A stretch of DNA of 64,000 nucleotides from Rudanella sp031411995 (GCA_031411995.1 JANOCD010000139.1:50987-114986); one strand, 5' to 3'. Positions 1 through 8,939 are shown, numbered from the stretch's first letter. Translations and numbers: made by a program. The notes: generated from the letters alone by a model not told the origin.

Positions 1-107
1 ATAGGGCAACCGCAGGGGCGGTATTTTAGGTCAATCTCGCAACATCGCGCCGTTCACCGGCACTCACTTCGCCTGAATAATTTTTCATCTTTATTCAGTT
101 ATTATTC

Positions 108-2294
108 ATGGAAGTGAATCAAACTCAGGAGGTAGAATCTCCAGAAATCTCTGCGGTCCAGACGGACGTGTCAATTAAGAAGGCCGCTCCAAAAAAATCA
201 AAAGCTAAAAAAGCAGACGTTGAAACTCCCGTGGCCGAAACAGCCCCGGAAGCAACACCCGTTGCCGAAGAAGCACCCGTTGTTGAGGCTGTTGTCGAAA
301 CTCCTCCCGCTGTGGAAACAGTACCAGACATCGAAACTATCACGGTTCAGCCCACTGCCAGTGCAGGACCTGTTACCGTTGAGGCTCTGTTGGTTGATCC
401 AAATCAGCGCACATTTGCCCAACTCGACCTGTCCGACGACATCCTCCAGGCTGTTACGGATATGGGCTTCACCTCGCCCTCACCCATTCAGGCGGAAGCA
501 ATTCCGGCCATTATGTCGGGCCGCGACGTGATTGGTCAGGCACAGACCGGAACGGGCAAAACAGCCGCGTTTGGCATTCCTGCCCTCGAAATTATAGACA
601 CTAACGACCGTCATGTGCAGGTTTTGGTGCTGTGTCCAACCCGCGAGCTGGCCATCCAGGTAACCGACGAAATTCGCAAACTGTCGAAGCACAAGCGCGG
701 TGTTCGGGTTGAAACTATCTACGGTGGTGACTCGATTGAGCGGCAAATTCGCTCGCTCAAAACCGGCGCACACATTGTGGTGGGAACGCCGGGCCGTGTC
801 ATGGACCACATGGAGCGGAACACGCTCAAGTTGGGCCAGGTGAAAATGATGATTCTTGATGAGGCCGACGAAATGCTCGATATGGGCTTCCGCGAAGACA
901 TCGAGAGCATTCTGGAAGACATGCCCGAAGAGCGGCAAACCGTGCTGTTTTCGGCCACCATGTCGAAGCCAATTTTGGGCATCACCCAGCGGTTCCTTAA
1001 AAACCCGATTCTGGTAAAGGTTGTCAAGAAAGAGCTGACCAACACGAACATCGAGCAGGTTTTCTTCGAAGTAAAGCCAAAAGCGAAAGTGGAAGTAATG
1101 TGCCGGTTGATCGACACGTATGACCTGAAATTGTTGCTGGTTTTTGCCAACACGAAGCGCAAGGTTGACGAGATCGTTGAAGAAATGCAGGCAAGGGGCT
1201 ACATGGCTGAAGGTCTGCACGGCGATTTGCGCCAGGCCCAGCGGAATAACGTGATGTCGAAGTTCCGGGGTGGCACCACGAGCATTTTGGTGGCTACCGA
1301 CGTGGCTGCCCGTGGTATCGACGTGGACGACGTGGACGCGGTGATCAACTTTGATATTCCGCTCGACGAAGAATATTATGTACACCGGATTGGTCGGACG
1401 GGCCGTGCCGGTAAGTCGGGTCGGGCGTTCTCATTTGTGAGCCGCGACGAGAAATACCGTTTCCGTGAGATCCAGAACTACACCAAAGTTCGGGTTGAAA
1501 AGGGTGTTATTCCTTCGTTTGAAGACATTGTGGGCATTCGTAAGGCTCGTTTCATCGAGCAATTGGGCGAAACCATCAGCAGCACAACGTCTGATCTGAA
1601 ATTATATGACGACGTACTGACGCAACTGCATCACGCTGGTTACACAACCGAGCAGATTGTGGCCGCCTTAGTGAAGCAGAGCATGGGCGTTGAGAAAAAC
1701 GAATTCTCGGACCAGAACCTCGGCCTCGACGACGACCGTCGTGAACGCCGGGGCGATGATCGCTTCAATCGTAATGACGGCCCAGGCCGGGGTAAAGAAG
1801 ATCGCTACGCAGATCGTCGGCCAAGTGGTACGGATCGTTTCGGCAGCCGCAACGATGCGCCAGGTGGCCGTAGCGACGGACCGTCTCGTTTTGGTAACGA
1901 CCGCGACCGCCGTAACGACGGACCGTCCCGTTTTGGAAATGACCGTGATCGTGGGGACCGCTTCGGTGGTGGCCGCGATAGCGCACCGCGCTTTGGCGGG
2001 GACAAGCGCGAAGGTGGTCGGCCTGAAGGCCCGGCACGTCAGCCACGTGAGCGCGAGGCTAACATGACCCGCTTGTTTGTGAGCATTGGTCGCCGTGACT
2101 TCGTCCGTCCGGGCGATATTGTCGGTGCCATTGCAGGCGAAGCCAAGATTTCGGGTGGTGCCATCGGCTCCATCGACATCTACGACAACCACACTTTTGT
2201 TGACGTACCAAACGACATGGCCAATAAGGTTGTGGAGATCATGGACGGCAACTCGATCAAAGGTCGTCGGGTGGGCGTTGAAGTAGCCCGGTAA
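108..2294 (+). CDS. deaD: DEAD-box ATP-dependent RNA helicase, DeaD/CsdA-like
   Basis: An ATP-driven RNA helicase that would remodel structured RNA in ribosome assembly, mRNA decay or cold adaptation. The 728-residue protein has a low-complexity Ala/Pro/Glu/Val N-terminus (about 1-95), a Q motif (about 100-133), Walker A AQTGTGKT (about 144), DEAD box ILDEADEMLD (about 250), SAT motif (about 280) and the helicase C motif HRIGRTGRAG (about 425). An Arg/Asp/Gly-rich linker with repeated SRFGNDRDR units (about 540-650) follows, then a C-terminal DbpA-type RNA-binding domain (about 652-728) starting MTRLFVSIGRRDFVRPGD. This layout is usual for Bacteroidota DeaD; the long acidic N-terminus is the main extra. 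It is monocistronic with its own terminator. The first 107 bases hold only leader sequence with a weak GAATAA/TTATTC inverted repeat; no clear promoter is seen. Confidence 0.95.
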   Translation: MEVNQTQEVESPEISAVQTDVSIKKAAPKKSKAKKADVETPVAETAPEATPVAEEAPVVEAVVETPPAVETVPDIETITVQPTASAGPVTVEALLVDPNQRTFAQLDLSDDILQAVTDMGFTSPSPIQAEAIPAIMSGRDVIGQAQTGTGKTAAFGIPALEIIDTNDRHVQVLVLCPTRELAIQVTDEIRKLSKHKRGVRVETIYGGDSIERQIRSLKTGAHIVVGTPGRVMDHMERNTLKLGQVKMMILDEADEMLDMGFREDIESILEDMPEERQTVLFSATMSKPILGITQRFLKNPILVKVVKKELTNTNIEQVFFEVKPKAKVEVMCRLIDTYDLKLLLVFANTKRKVDEIVEEMQARGYMAEGLHGDLRQAQRNNVMSKFRGGTTSILVATDVAARGIDVDDVDAVINFDIPLDEEYYVHRIGRTGRAGKSGRAFSFVSRDEKYRFREIQNYTKVRVEKGVIPSFEDIVGIRKARFIEQLGETISSTTSDLKLYDDVLTQLHHAGYTTEQIVAALVKQSMGVEKNEFSDQNLGLDDDRRERRGDDRFNRNDGPGRGKEDRYADRRPSGTDRFGSRNDAPGGRSDGPSRFGNDRDRRNDGPSRFGNDRDRGDRFGGGRDSAPRFGGDKREGGRPEGPARQPREREANMTRLFVSIGRRDFVRPGDIVGAIAGEAKISGGAIGSIDIYDNHTFVDVPNDMANKVVEIMDGNSIKGRRVGVEVAR

Positions 2295-2310
2295 ACGATA
2301 GTGAAGTTAT

Positions 2311-2346
2311 AAAAAAAGGGCAACTGCAAAACAGTTGCCCTTTTTC
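2311..2346 (+). terminator. Rho-independent terminator after the helicase gene
   Basis: A perfect 9-bp stem, GGGCAACTG (2318-2326) and CAGTTGCCC (2332-2340), encloses a CAAAA loop and is followed by TTTTTCTTT. An A-run precedes it, so the structure could also work on the opposite strand. It lies 17 bases after the helicase stop codon. Confidence 0.9.
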
Positions 2347-2402
2347 TTTGCCCATTTGGGTGTTAATTCGCTGAAGAATCTGTTTCTAAATGATTAACTC
2401 TT

Positions 2403-3200
2403 ATGCCCTTTGCCTCGATTAACGGCCATTCCTCCCACTATCAATACGACGATTTTGGCCACAACGAAACCATCGTTTTTGCGAACTCCCTCGGCACCAA
2501 CCTTTCCATGTGGGAAGCCCAGGCCAATTTTCTGAGCCATCACCTTAACATCCTGCGCTACGACATGCGGGGACATGGCCAAAGCGAAGTGGGCGACAAG
2601 CCGACCCTCGACATTGCTACACTTGGCAACGACGTGCTGGCCCTGCTCGACGCGCTTAAACCTACAGGTGCGACTGCCCGGAAAGTCCATTTCTGCGGCC
2701 TGTCGATTGGGGGGCTGGTTGGGCAATGGCTGGGTATCAATGCGCCTGACCGTTTCGACCGCATTAGTATCAGCAATACGGCCGCAAAAATTGGTAATCT
2801 GGAGGGTTGGAACAGCCGGATCGAACAAGTTCAGGCCAACGGATTAAAAAGCATTGTGACGGGTACGGGCGAACGCTGGTTTACGCCGACTTTCCGCGAA
2901 CAACAGCCCGAAGTCGTAAATCAGATCCTGGCCAACTTCGTAAAAACAAGCTTGTCGGGCTATTTGGCCTGTTGTGCGGCTGTACGCGATGCCGATTTCA
3001 GAACGCAGTTGCACGAATTAACCGTGCCGACATTGGTGATCAGCGGTGCCAAAGATCCCGTTACCACGGTTGACGATGCCGAATTTCTGGCCAGACACAT
3101 TCCTGTTTGCAGCCACGTAACGCTCGATGCCGCCCACCTGTCGAACGTGGAGCATCCCGAAGCGTTTTCAAAACATATTCTGGATTTTATACAATCTTGA
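2403..3200 (+). CDS. pcaD: alpha/beta hydrolase, 3-oxoadipate enol-lactonase-like
   Basis: Most like PcaD, which opens 3-oxoadipate enol-lactone in the beta-ketoadipate branch of aromatic-acid breakdown. The 265-residue length is typical. The nucleophile elbow GLSIGG is near residue 100, an acid in SGAKDPVTT near 217 and the histidine in DAAHLSNVEHP near 245; RYDMRGHGQS marks the family's conserved strand/loop. It begins 108 bases after the helicase terminator and ends 6 bases before the dehydrogenase gene, so the two are almost certainly cotranscribed with the transporter that follows. No ring-cleaving dioxygenase, cycloisomerase or CoA transferase is in the window, so the true substrate may be another lactone or ester. 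The alpha/beta-hydrolase call is sure; the PcaD reaction is inferred. Confidence 0.75.
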   Translation: MPFASINGHSSHYQYDDFGHNETIVFANSLGTNLSMWEAQANFLSHHLNILRYDMRGHGQSEVGDKPTLDIATLGNDVLALLDALKPTGATARKVHFCGLSIGGLVGQWLGINAPDRFDRISISNTAAKIGNLEGWNSRIEQVQANGLKSIVTGTGERWFTPTFREQQPEVVNQILANFVKTSLSGYLACCAAVRDADFRTQLHELTVPTLVISGAKDPVTTVDDAEFLARHIPVCSHVTLDAAHLSNVEHPEAFSKHILDFIQS

Positions 3201-3206
3201 TAACCC

Positions 3207-4220
3207 ATGAAATCAGCTTATTTAACGTCGCCCAAACAAATTCAACTTCGGGATGAAGCCACGCCTGAACCGGGTGTTGGTGAGGTGCGGGTGAAGTTGA
3301 AACTGATTGGCGTGTGCGGCTCCGACGTGCATCTGTTTCTGGGGCATCGGCGTTTAGAGAGGCCAACCATTATTGGCCACGAAGGACTTGGGTACGTTGA
3401 CAAACTGGGTTCTGGTGTACAGAATCGGGTTGTGGGTGAACGGGTTATCATTGAGCCAAATATTCCGTGTGGGCGGTGTCGGCAATGCTGGGCGGGTAAA
3501 GGAAATACGTGTGGGAACAAACGTACCATTGGCCTGAACGAACCCGGCTGCTTTGCCGAATACGTGGTGGTGCCCGCCGATTTCTGCTGGCCGGTTCCCA
3601 ACTCCATTTCCGATGAGGATGCCGTAACTGTGGAGCCAACGGCCGTGGCCTTACACGCTTTGCTGGCATCGAGTGCCAAACCCGGCGATACCATTGCCGT
3701 AATTGGGCTGGGAGCTATCGGCCTGTTAGTCACACACATTGCGCTGGCATTGGGGTATCGGGTGCTGGTTACGGAGATTAGCTCAGCCAAAGTAGCCCTG
3801 GCCAAAAGCCTTGGTGCAGTGCCGCTTTGCTCCACCGGAACACTGGCCGAACAAAGCAATATTCTGGCCGAAACCTGGTTGCAGGAAGATGTATCTGCCG
3901 TGTTTGAATGTGCCGGTGCAGCCGCAACGGCATCACTGGCAACGGCAGCAGCCCCACGCGGCTCTGAGATCGTGCTGGTTGGGTTATCAGAAAAAGCGGC
4001 CACCTTTATGCCCCTGAAAATTGCCCGCGAAGGCATCACCATCGTTCCGTCGATTATCTATGATCACCCGACCGATTTCAGGCGGACGCTTCGCCTGATC
4101 GAAAGCCGTGTGATTCGTCCCGGCTTCATTATATCGGGACAGGCTCACCTCGATGAACTTCAAACAGCCCTCGAAACGGCCGCTCTGGGCGAAAGCAGCA
4201 AAATTCTTATTACCGTTTAA
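3207..4220 (+). CDS. zinc-dependent medium-chain alcohol dehydrogenase
   Basis: An NAD(P)-dependent, zinc-containing dehydrogenase of the sorbitol/threonine dehydrogenase branch of the MDR superfamily, 337 residues. Catalytic-zinc elements GVCGSDVH (about residue 36) and GHEGLGYV (about 60) are present. Structural zinc has the usual four-cysteine spacing in PCGRCRQCWAGKGNTC (about 90-105). The Rossmann glycine motif is VIGLGAIGLL (about 168). It sits between a PcaD-like hydrolase and an aromatic-acid-type transporter, 6 and 23 bases from each, suggesting that it oxidises or reduces an intermediate of the same catabolic substrate. The substrate cannot be read from sequence. Confidence 0.85.
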   Translation: MKSAYLTSPKQIQLRDEATPEPGVGEVRVKLKLIGVCGSDVHLFLGHRRLERPTIIGHEGLGYVDKLGSGVQNRVVGERVIIEPNIPCGRCRQCWAGKGNTCGNKRTIGLNEPGCFAEYVVVPADFCWPVPNSISDEDAVTVEPTAVALHALLASSAKPGDTIAVIGLGAIGLLVTHIALALGYRVLVTEISSAKVALAKSLGAVPLCSTGTLAEQSNILAETWLQEDVSAVFECAGAAATASLATAAAPRGSEIVLVGLSEKAATFMPLKIAREGITIVPSIIYDHPTDFRRTLRLIESRVIRPGFIISGQAHLDELQTALETAALGESSKILITV

Positions 4221-4243
4221 ACCGTAACTCCCCTAAAACCCGT

Positions 4244-5569
4244 ATGACAACGTTGACCGCTGAGTCGGCCCCGGCCAACCTGAAAGCCCTGATCGACCAA
4301 TCGCCCATGAGCCTGTTTCAGCAATTCATGGTGGCTATCTGCTTCATTCTCAACATGAACGATGGCATCGACGTATTAGTCGTTTCGTTCACCGGCTCCG
4401 AAATTGTCAGCGAGTGGGGTCTCTCGAAAAGTGAGTTGGGGTATATTTTTAGTGCCGGGCTGGCGGGTATGACAGTCGGGTGCCTGTTGCTGGCTCCGTT
4501 TGCCGATAAAGTCGGGCGACGAACGATGTTTATTGTTTCGCTGAGCCTAATTACGGGCGGTATGCTCCTTTCGTCGATGGTTACGGCCTATTACCAGTTG
4601 TTGGTGATGCGGCTTGTGACAGGACTCGGCATTGGTGGTATTCTGCCCACGCTGGCAGCCGTAGCAGCTGAATTTTCCAATAACAAACGGCGCGATTTCA
4701 GCGTCGGGCTGGTGCAGGCGGGTTGGCCAATCGGGGCTATTCTGGCTGGCTATTTCACGGCATGGGCTATTCCGGAATTTAGCTGGCGGTCGGCGTATCT
4801 GGCGGCAGGGGCTGTATCGGGTTTAATGCTGGTTTGCATTGTGTTGATAATGCCCGAATCGCTGGCTTTCCTGAGCGAACGGCAACCTAAAAACGCGCTG
4901 CGTCAAATCAATAAATTACTGAGCCGAATGGGTCATGAGGTTATACACGTGCTACCTCCCGCAGTCAAAGTCCGAAGAAAAACGCCTGTCAGTGAGCTAT
5001 TTACGCCGAGATACCAAACCTCAACACTGCGACTATGGATCGGGATTTTCTTTGGCTTTATGACGCTTTACACGCTCATGAGCTGGGTTCCAACGTTGGC
5101 CAAAGATGCCGGTATGCCGTTCACGCTGGCGACCTACATCGGCACCGCCCTCAACATTGGAGCCTTTGCCGGTAGCCTGACATTGGGCTTACTGGTGGCC
5201 ACGTTTGGTCTCCGCAAGCTGATTCTGGCCTTTATGAGCATCGCTTTTTGCATTATGATTCTCTACGGCAACCTCACCATGAGCTACGGACTTATGTTTC
5301 TGATGACGTTTCTGATCGGCTTTTTTGTGCAGGGCGGCTTCAACGGGTTCTACCCGACCGTGGCCCGCGTGTATCCGGCCACCATCCGAACCACTGGCGT
5401 TGGGCTGGCCATGGGTGTTGGTCGATTAGGTGCCATTATTGGCCCAGCCCTGTTTGGTGCCCTGTCCGACAGCAACCTGAGCAAACCGGTGTTATTCAGC
5501 CTGTTTTCGATTCCGCTGTTGGTAGCCGGTATTATGGCATTTTCGATTCCCTCGAAAGAATTGGATTAA
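4244..5569 (+). CDS. MFS transporter, aromatic acid:H+ symporter (AAHS) type
   Basis: A 441-residue proton-coupled importer with 12 predicted membrane segments. The first helix carries the acidic NMNDGIDVLVVSF motif, the counterpart of the DGxD motif of PcaK/BenK transporters. The loop 2-3 motif is PFADKVGRRTMF, and RLVTGLGIGGILPT matches the family's helix-4 signature. It is the third gene of a tight forward operon with the PcaD-like hydrolase and zinc dehydrogenase, the expected way to couple uptake of an aromatic or related carboxylic acid to its breakdown. It converges on the lipoprotein gene downstream with only about 22 bases between stop codons. Confidence 0.85.
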   Translation: MTTLTAESAPANLKALIDQSPMSLFQQFMVAICFILNMNDGIDVLVVSFTGSEIVSEWGLSKSELGYIFSAGLAGMTVGCLLLAPFADKVGRRTMFIVSLSLITGGMLLSSMVTAYYQLLVMRLVTGLGIGGILPTLAAVAAEFSNNKRRDFSVGLVQAGWPIGAILAGYFTAWAIPEFSWRSAYLAAGAVSGLMLVCIVLIMPESLAFLSERQPKNALRQINKLLSRMGHEVIHVLPPAVKVRRKTPVSELFTPRYQTSTLRLWIGIFFGFMTLYTLMSWVPTLAKDAGMPFTLATYIGTALNIGAFAGSLTLGLLVATFGLRKLILAFMSIAFCIMILYGNLTMSYGLMFLMTFLIGFFVQGGFNGFYPTVARVYPATIRTTGVGLAMGVGRLGAIIGPALFGALSDSNLSKPVLFSLFSIPLLVAGIMAFSIPSKELD

Positions 5570-5591
5570 TGATATGGGCTACAAGCGAAGA

Positions 5592-6947
5592 TTACTCGTA
5601 ATAGTAACCGAAAATAATGTCCATTTCGTCCTCGCTGGTTAGGCCAAAGCTAACGTTGCGGCTGGTAGAGTTGTTGTAGGTCACTTCGGAGGTGAGTCCT
5701 TCGCCCGCTTTCAGCACGATGGGGACTTTGTAGTTAATAATTTCGGGACTTTCCCAGTCGGTGTTTGTATAAACAATCTCGCCGTTGCGGGTGCCGCCTT
5801 TTATCTTGATCACGAATTTAGTAGCCAGCTTGTGCGTGTGCGAAGTCAGAGCCAGAATCGTGCGCTGTTTGGCGTAAATGAAGTTAGTAACAATCGTCGT
5901 TGTCTTGCCAGCCGGTAGTGTGAAATTGCCGTTGGCTTCGTTGAGACTCTTCACCACGTTCACCACTTTCGCCTTATCCACGGTGTACATGTTCATCGAC
6001 ACCTCGCCCGGCATGGGCGCACTTGTTTTATTAACATAGTGGGTATTCAGGTCGAACGATGTGTTGGCCGGAATCAGCAAGGCCGTACCTTCTGGAAAGG
6101 TGTAATCGTGATTCGACGTTTGGGTGCCAGCCATAAAAATGTGGTTCTGCATCGACAGAAACGTGAGCAGGTTGGCCGACCCATCGGGGTTGCGCAAATC
6201 CCGAATTTGATCTAGAGCAGGCAATGAAGCCGGGTTTTTAAAACCGTAGGCAATGAAGTGATGGCTATTAGGCCGCATCTTTACCTGAACCCGGTTCACA
6301 TAAATATCGCCCGTATTGCCCAGTTCCCGGCGCATGAAAAACTCCCGCTCAAAGTTGGGTGCCACCGAAAACTGGGGCAAATTCAACTGGTAGCCCTGGC
6401 TGGTGGTTGGTTTGGCCAATAATTCAAAGGGAGCATAGGTAACACTCGGGGTTTTATCGTCGAGCAGGGTGGCATCAACTACATTACCCGTGCGGGGAGC
6501 ACCCGCTTCGATCCAACGCCGAACAAACTCAATTTGGCCAACACTCAGCGGATCTTTACCCAAGGGCATCGGGTTGCCATATTGTTTGCCCCCGTGGTGT
6601 GCCGCCGGATCAGCAAAAAACTTGTTATACAACACACTTAACACCGATGAATAAGGCTTTACCCGCAGGAGACCATCGGCAAGGGCAGCACTATTTTTGG
6701 GAGTCACATTCACTAAATTCTGATAGGCCATCTCTGCCGACAACACCAGGCCATGTTGCGCGAAAGACGGGTCGGTGGTGGCCGCATGGCAACCCACTGT
6801 GGCGCAGGTAGGAGTCAGAATCCGTTCCTGCATCAGCGTAAAACTGGACTTTTCCGTCGAAACGGGGGTATCCGTCCCTTCTTTGGGTTGGCAGGCATTC
6901 ATGGCCAACAAGCCAGCGGCAACAGAAAAAAGTAGGGTATTCCGCAT
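5592..6947 (-). CDS. lipoprotein with c-type-haem-like segment and copper type II monooxygenase-like domain
   Basis: An exported protein of 451 residues. The N-terminus is a signal peptide with a possible, non-ideal lipobox ending at Cys19 (AMNAC). A haem-like motif with spacing CX4CH (C48, C53, H54; TCATVGCH) follows in a segment resembling planctomycete-type cytochrome c domains. The second half resembles the PHM/DBM copper type II ascorbate-dependent monooxygenase fold: a His pair in NSHHFIAYGF (about 228), LNTHYVN, an HTH pair in SHTHKLATKF and a late Met in EDEMDII, positions that would supply the CuH and CuM ligands. Function is inferred; it may be a redox enzyme that hydroxylates small exported substrates. 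It is the last gene of the apaG-methyltransferase run (3-base gap). Confidence 0.65.
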   Translation of the reverse strand: MRNTLLFSVAAGLLAMNACQPKEGTDTPVSTEKSSFTLMQERILTPTCATVGCHAATTDPSFAQHGLVLSAEMAYQNLVNVTPKNSAALADGLLRVKPYSSVLSVLYNKFFADPAAHHGGKQYGNPMPLGKDPLSVGQIEFVRRWIEAGAPRTGNVVDATLLDDKTPSVTYAPFELLAKPTTSQGYQLNLPQFSVAPNFEREFFMRRELGNTGDIYVNRVQVKMRPNSHHFIAYGFKNPASLPALDQIRDLRNPDGSANLLTFLSMQNHIFMAGTQTSNHDYTFPEGTALLIPANTSFDLNTHYVNKTSAPMPGEVSMNMYTVDKAKVVNVVKSLNEANGNFTLPAGKTTTIVTNFIYAKQRTILALTSHTHKLATKFVIKIKGGTRNGEIVYTNTDWESPEIINYKVPIVLKAGEGLTSEVTYNNSTSRNVSFGLTSEDEMDIIFGYYYE

Positions 6948-6950
6948 GAT

Positions 6951-7721
6951 CTAAAATCGTAAAATGAAGTCTTGTTTGGGTTGTTCGCGCCGGAAAAACA
7001 CCAGCCCGACATGAAACAAATCAACGGTGACGGTGACGGAGGGATGTGCTTTGATGGTTTCCCAGGCCCGTTCCATGTCCGTCGACCAGTGTATGTCGTC
7101 AAAGATAAAAACGGAATCGTTATGAATATGGTCTAGGCATACTGTAAAATACTGAATCGTAGGGGCATAACGGTGGTTGGCATCGAAAAAAACGAGATCG
7201 ATTCGGTCCAGAGTAGCCAATGTCGGTGCCAGCGTTTCATCTAAATTCCCGACTACTTGCTGTACGTTTTGACACTCGAGCCGCTCAAATGTTTCACCTG
7301 CTACAGCCGCTGTTTGGGAGCAACCTTCAAACGTGATGACCCGCCCGCCATTTTCGTTGGCAGCTTTTGCCAGATAAGCCGTCGTGATACCAAGCGAGGT
7401 GCCGAGGTCAAGCACTGATTTTGCCCCAAACCGTTTCGTGAGTCTGTAGAGCAACCGACCAAATTTATCGGCTTTCAGCGATTTCCGGGCAATTGACCCC
7501 ACTGACCGCGCATATTGCCCCGAGCCAGTTCCAAAATCAGTTACGTCGATAACCTGCTGACTGTTGCGGAGTTCGTGCCGGAGTAACTGAATAGGGTTGA
7601 AAACGGGGTTTTTACGGTCATTGACGCGAATCGTGCGCGTGTAGAGATCGTACAGAAAAGGCGAATGAAGGCCGTGTTCGTTGCGAGCCGCCAACAGGTA
7701 GCGGAGCAGGGATTCAACCAA
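6951..7721 (-). CDS. class I SAM-dependent methyltransferase
   Basis: A 256-residue Rossmann-type methyltransferase, probably an O-methyltransferase-like member. Motif I is VLDLGTSLGITTAYLA (about residue 117), followed by an acidic strand end ITFEGCSQT that would hold the SAM ribose. DLVFFDANHRYAPT (about 190) resembles the metal-binding Asp region of catechol-type O-methyltransferases. The N-terminal stretch with EHGLHSPFLYDLYT is seen in many Bacteroidota members. It starts one base after apaG stops and ends 3 bases before the copper-protein gene, so all three are one transcription unit. Substrate unknown. Confidence 0.8.
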   Translation of the reverse strand: MVESLLRYLLAARNEHGLHSPFLYDLYTRTIRVNDRKNPVFNPIQLLRHELRNSQQVIDVTDFGTGSGQYARSVGSIARKSLKADKFGRLLYRLTKRFGAKSVLDLGTSLGITTAYLAKAANENGGRVITFEGCSQTAAVAGETFERLECQNVQQVVGNLDETLAPTLATLDRIDLVFFDANHRYAPTIQYFTVCLDHIHNDSVFIFDDIHWSTDMERAWETIKAHPSVTVTVDLFHVGLVFFRREQPKQDFILRF

Positions 7722-7722
7722 G

Positions 7723-8109
7723 TTAGTTCAGCTTAAACGGAACAACCATTGTGAATTCGGGGATGGCAATCACGAGTTGTTTACCGTCGATGATGCGTTC
7801 GATAAGGTAGGTGCCCACCATCTTTCCCATGCTCGAATGGAGATTGCAGCCCGACACATATTCGTGTCGTTCGCCCGGCTCCAGCACGGGTTGCTGACCC
7901 ACCACACCCGCGCCACCGGTTTCACGAACGGTGCCGATGGAGTCATAAATCACCCAATGCCGACGCAATAGATGAATGGTATGTTCACTATCGTTTTCGA
8001 TGGTGATACGGTACGTAAATACATAATGCGCCTGTAGCGGGCTGGAGTAGTCCGATTGGTACTCCGTTTTTACCGTTACTTTGATGCCTTCCGTTACTGC
8101 CGTGGTCAT
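7723..8109 (-). CDS. apaG: ApaG/DUF525 family protein
   Basis: A small beta-sandwich (fibronectin-III-like) protein of 128 residues, the standard ApaG length. Diagnostic stretches are VFTYRITIENDSE, LLRRHWVIYDS and VGQQPVLEPGERHEY. ApaG is widely conserved and was linked to cobalt/magnesium resistance and Ap4A phenotypes in enterobacteria, but its biochemical role is unsettled. It is first in the minus-strand run apaG-methyltransferase-copper lipoprotein and is divergent from ung, with 122 bases between the two starts. The start codon lies in a 14-bp tandem duplication (8101-8126); the upstream copy also offers an ATG, but that frame closes after five codons, so 8109 is the start. Confidence 0.92.
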   Translation of the reverse strand: MTTAVTEGIKVTVKTEYQSDYSSPLQAHYVFTYRITIENDSEHTIHLLRRHWVIYDSIGTVRETGGAGVVGQQPVLEPGERHEYVSGCNLHSSMGKMVGTYLIERIIDGKQLVIAIPEFTMVVPFKLN

Positions 8110-8126
8110 AATGACGTGGTCATAAT
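8101..8126. repeat. 14-bp tandem duplication spanning the apaG start
   Basis: CGTGGTCATAATGA is followed at once by CGTGGTCATAAT. The duplication copies the apaG start codon and its first codons, leaving a decoy ATG with a stop shortly after it. It looks like a simple slippage duplication. Confidence 0.8.
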
Positions 8127-8231
8127 TTTTTGCACTTTTGACAACCTTAGAACGAAAATTAGGTTGTTAAGTTTACTTTCGCAAGTGGCCTTGTCTATTT
8201 TTTTTCAGGGCATCCATAACACCCTATATTT

Positions 8232-8897
8232 ATGAAAGTTGTCATTGCCGAATCGTGGCAGCAACGGCTCCAACCCGAATTCGACAAACCGTACTTTGTC
8301 AAATTAGCCGAATTTCTTCGAGAAGAGTACAGTACCCAACGGATTTACCCACCGGGTAAGTTGATGTTCAATGCCTTCGACAAATGCTCTTTCGACGATA
8401 CGCGGGTAATTATTTTGGGGCAAGACCCCTATCATGGCGAAGGACAAGCCAATGGGCTGGCGTTTTCCGTAGCCGACGGGATTACGAAACCGCCCTCGCT
8501 CATCAATATTTTCAAGGAGATTCAGGACGATCTTGGCAAACCCGTTCCCAAATCGGGCAACCTCGAACGCTGGGCCGAACAGGGTGTTATGTTACTCAAC
8601 TCCACGCTCACCGTTCGGGCGGGCCAAGCCGGGTCGCACCAGGGGAAGGGTTGGGAAACGTTCACCGATGCCGTGATCAAGCTCATTTCGGAGGAAAAAC
8701 AAAACGTTGTTTTCCTGCTTTGGGGAGCCTATGCTCAGAAAAAAGGGTCCGTTATCGACACCACCAAACACCTCGTTTTAACCAGCAAACACCCCTCGCC
8801 AATGGCTGCCCAATGGGGCGGCTGGTTTGGCAACAAACATTTTAGTCAGGCCAATGAGTATCTGAAAAGCAAGGGGTTGGCGGAAGTGGATTGGTAA
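8232..8897 (+). CDS. ung: uracil-DNA glycosylase, family 1
   Basis: Removes uracil from DNA to start base-excision repair. The 221-residue length is standard. The water-activating motif GQDPYHGEGQANGLAF has its catalytic Asp at residue 65. The uracil-specific Asn lies in MLLNSTLTVRAGQAGSH, and the DNA-intercalation loop is HPSPMAAQ with catalytic His187 (HPSPLS in E. coli). No residue is missing. It is divergent from apaG and convergent with lepB, from which a 36-base hairpin separates it. Confidence 0.96.
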   Translation: MKVVIAESWQQRLQPEFDKPYFVKLAEFLREEYSTQRIYPPGKLMFNAFDKCSFDDTRVIILGQDPYHGEGQANGLAFSVADGITKPPSLINIFKEIQDDLGKPVPKSGNLERWAEQGVMLLNSTLTVRAGQAGSHQGKGWETFTDAVIKLISEEKQNVVFLLWGAYAQKKGSVIDTTKHLVLTSKHPSPMAAQWGGWFGNKHFSQANEYLKSKGLAEVDW

Positions 8898-8900
8898 TGG

Positions 8901-8936
8901 TTTGGTAGAGATGCAAAATTTTGCGTCTCTACCAAA
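8901..8936. terminator. bidirectional hairpin between ung and lepB
   Basis: Two 18-base arms (8901-8918 and 8919-8936), TTTGGTAGAGATGCAAAA and its near-perfect reverse complement (one G-T pair), meet without a loop. It sits exactly between two convergent stop codons, as expected for a shared terminator. The core GAGACGCAAAATTTTGCGTCTC resembles hairpins found in many copies in other Cytophagales, so it may also be a dispersed repeat. Confidence 0.7.
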
Positions 8937-8939
8937 TCC

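Noticed and set aside
480..1385. 301-codon minus-strand frame over the helicase
   Set aside because: Shadow of the helicase core, with a His/Asn-rich sequence and no known fold.
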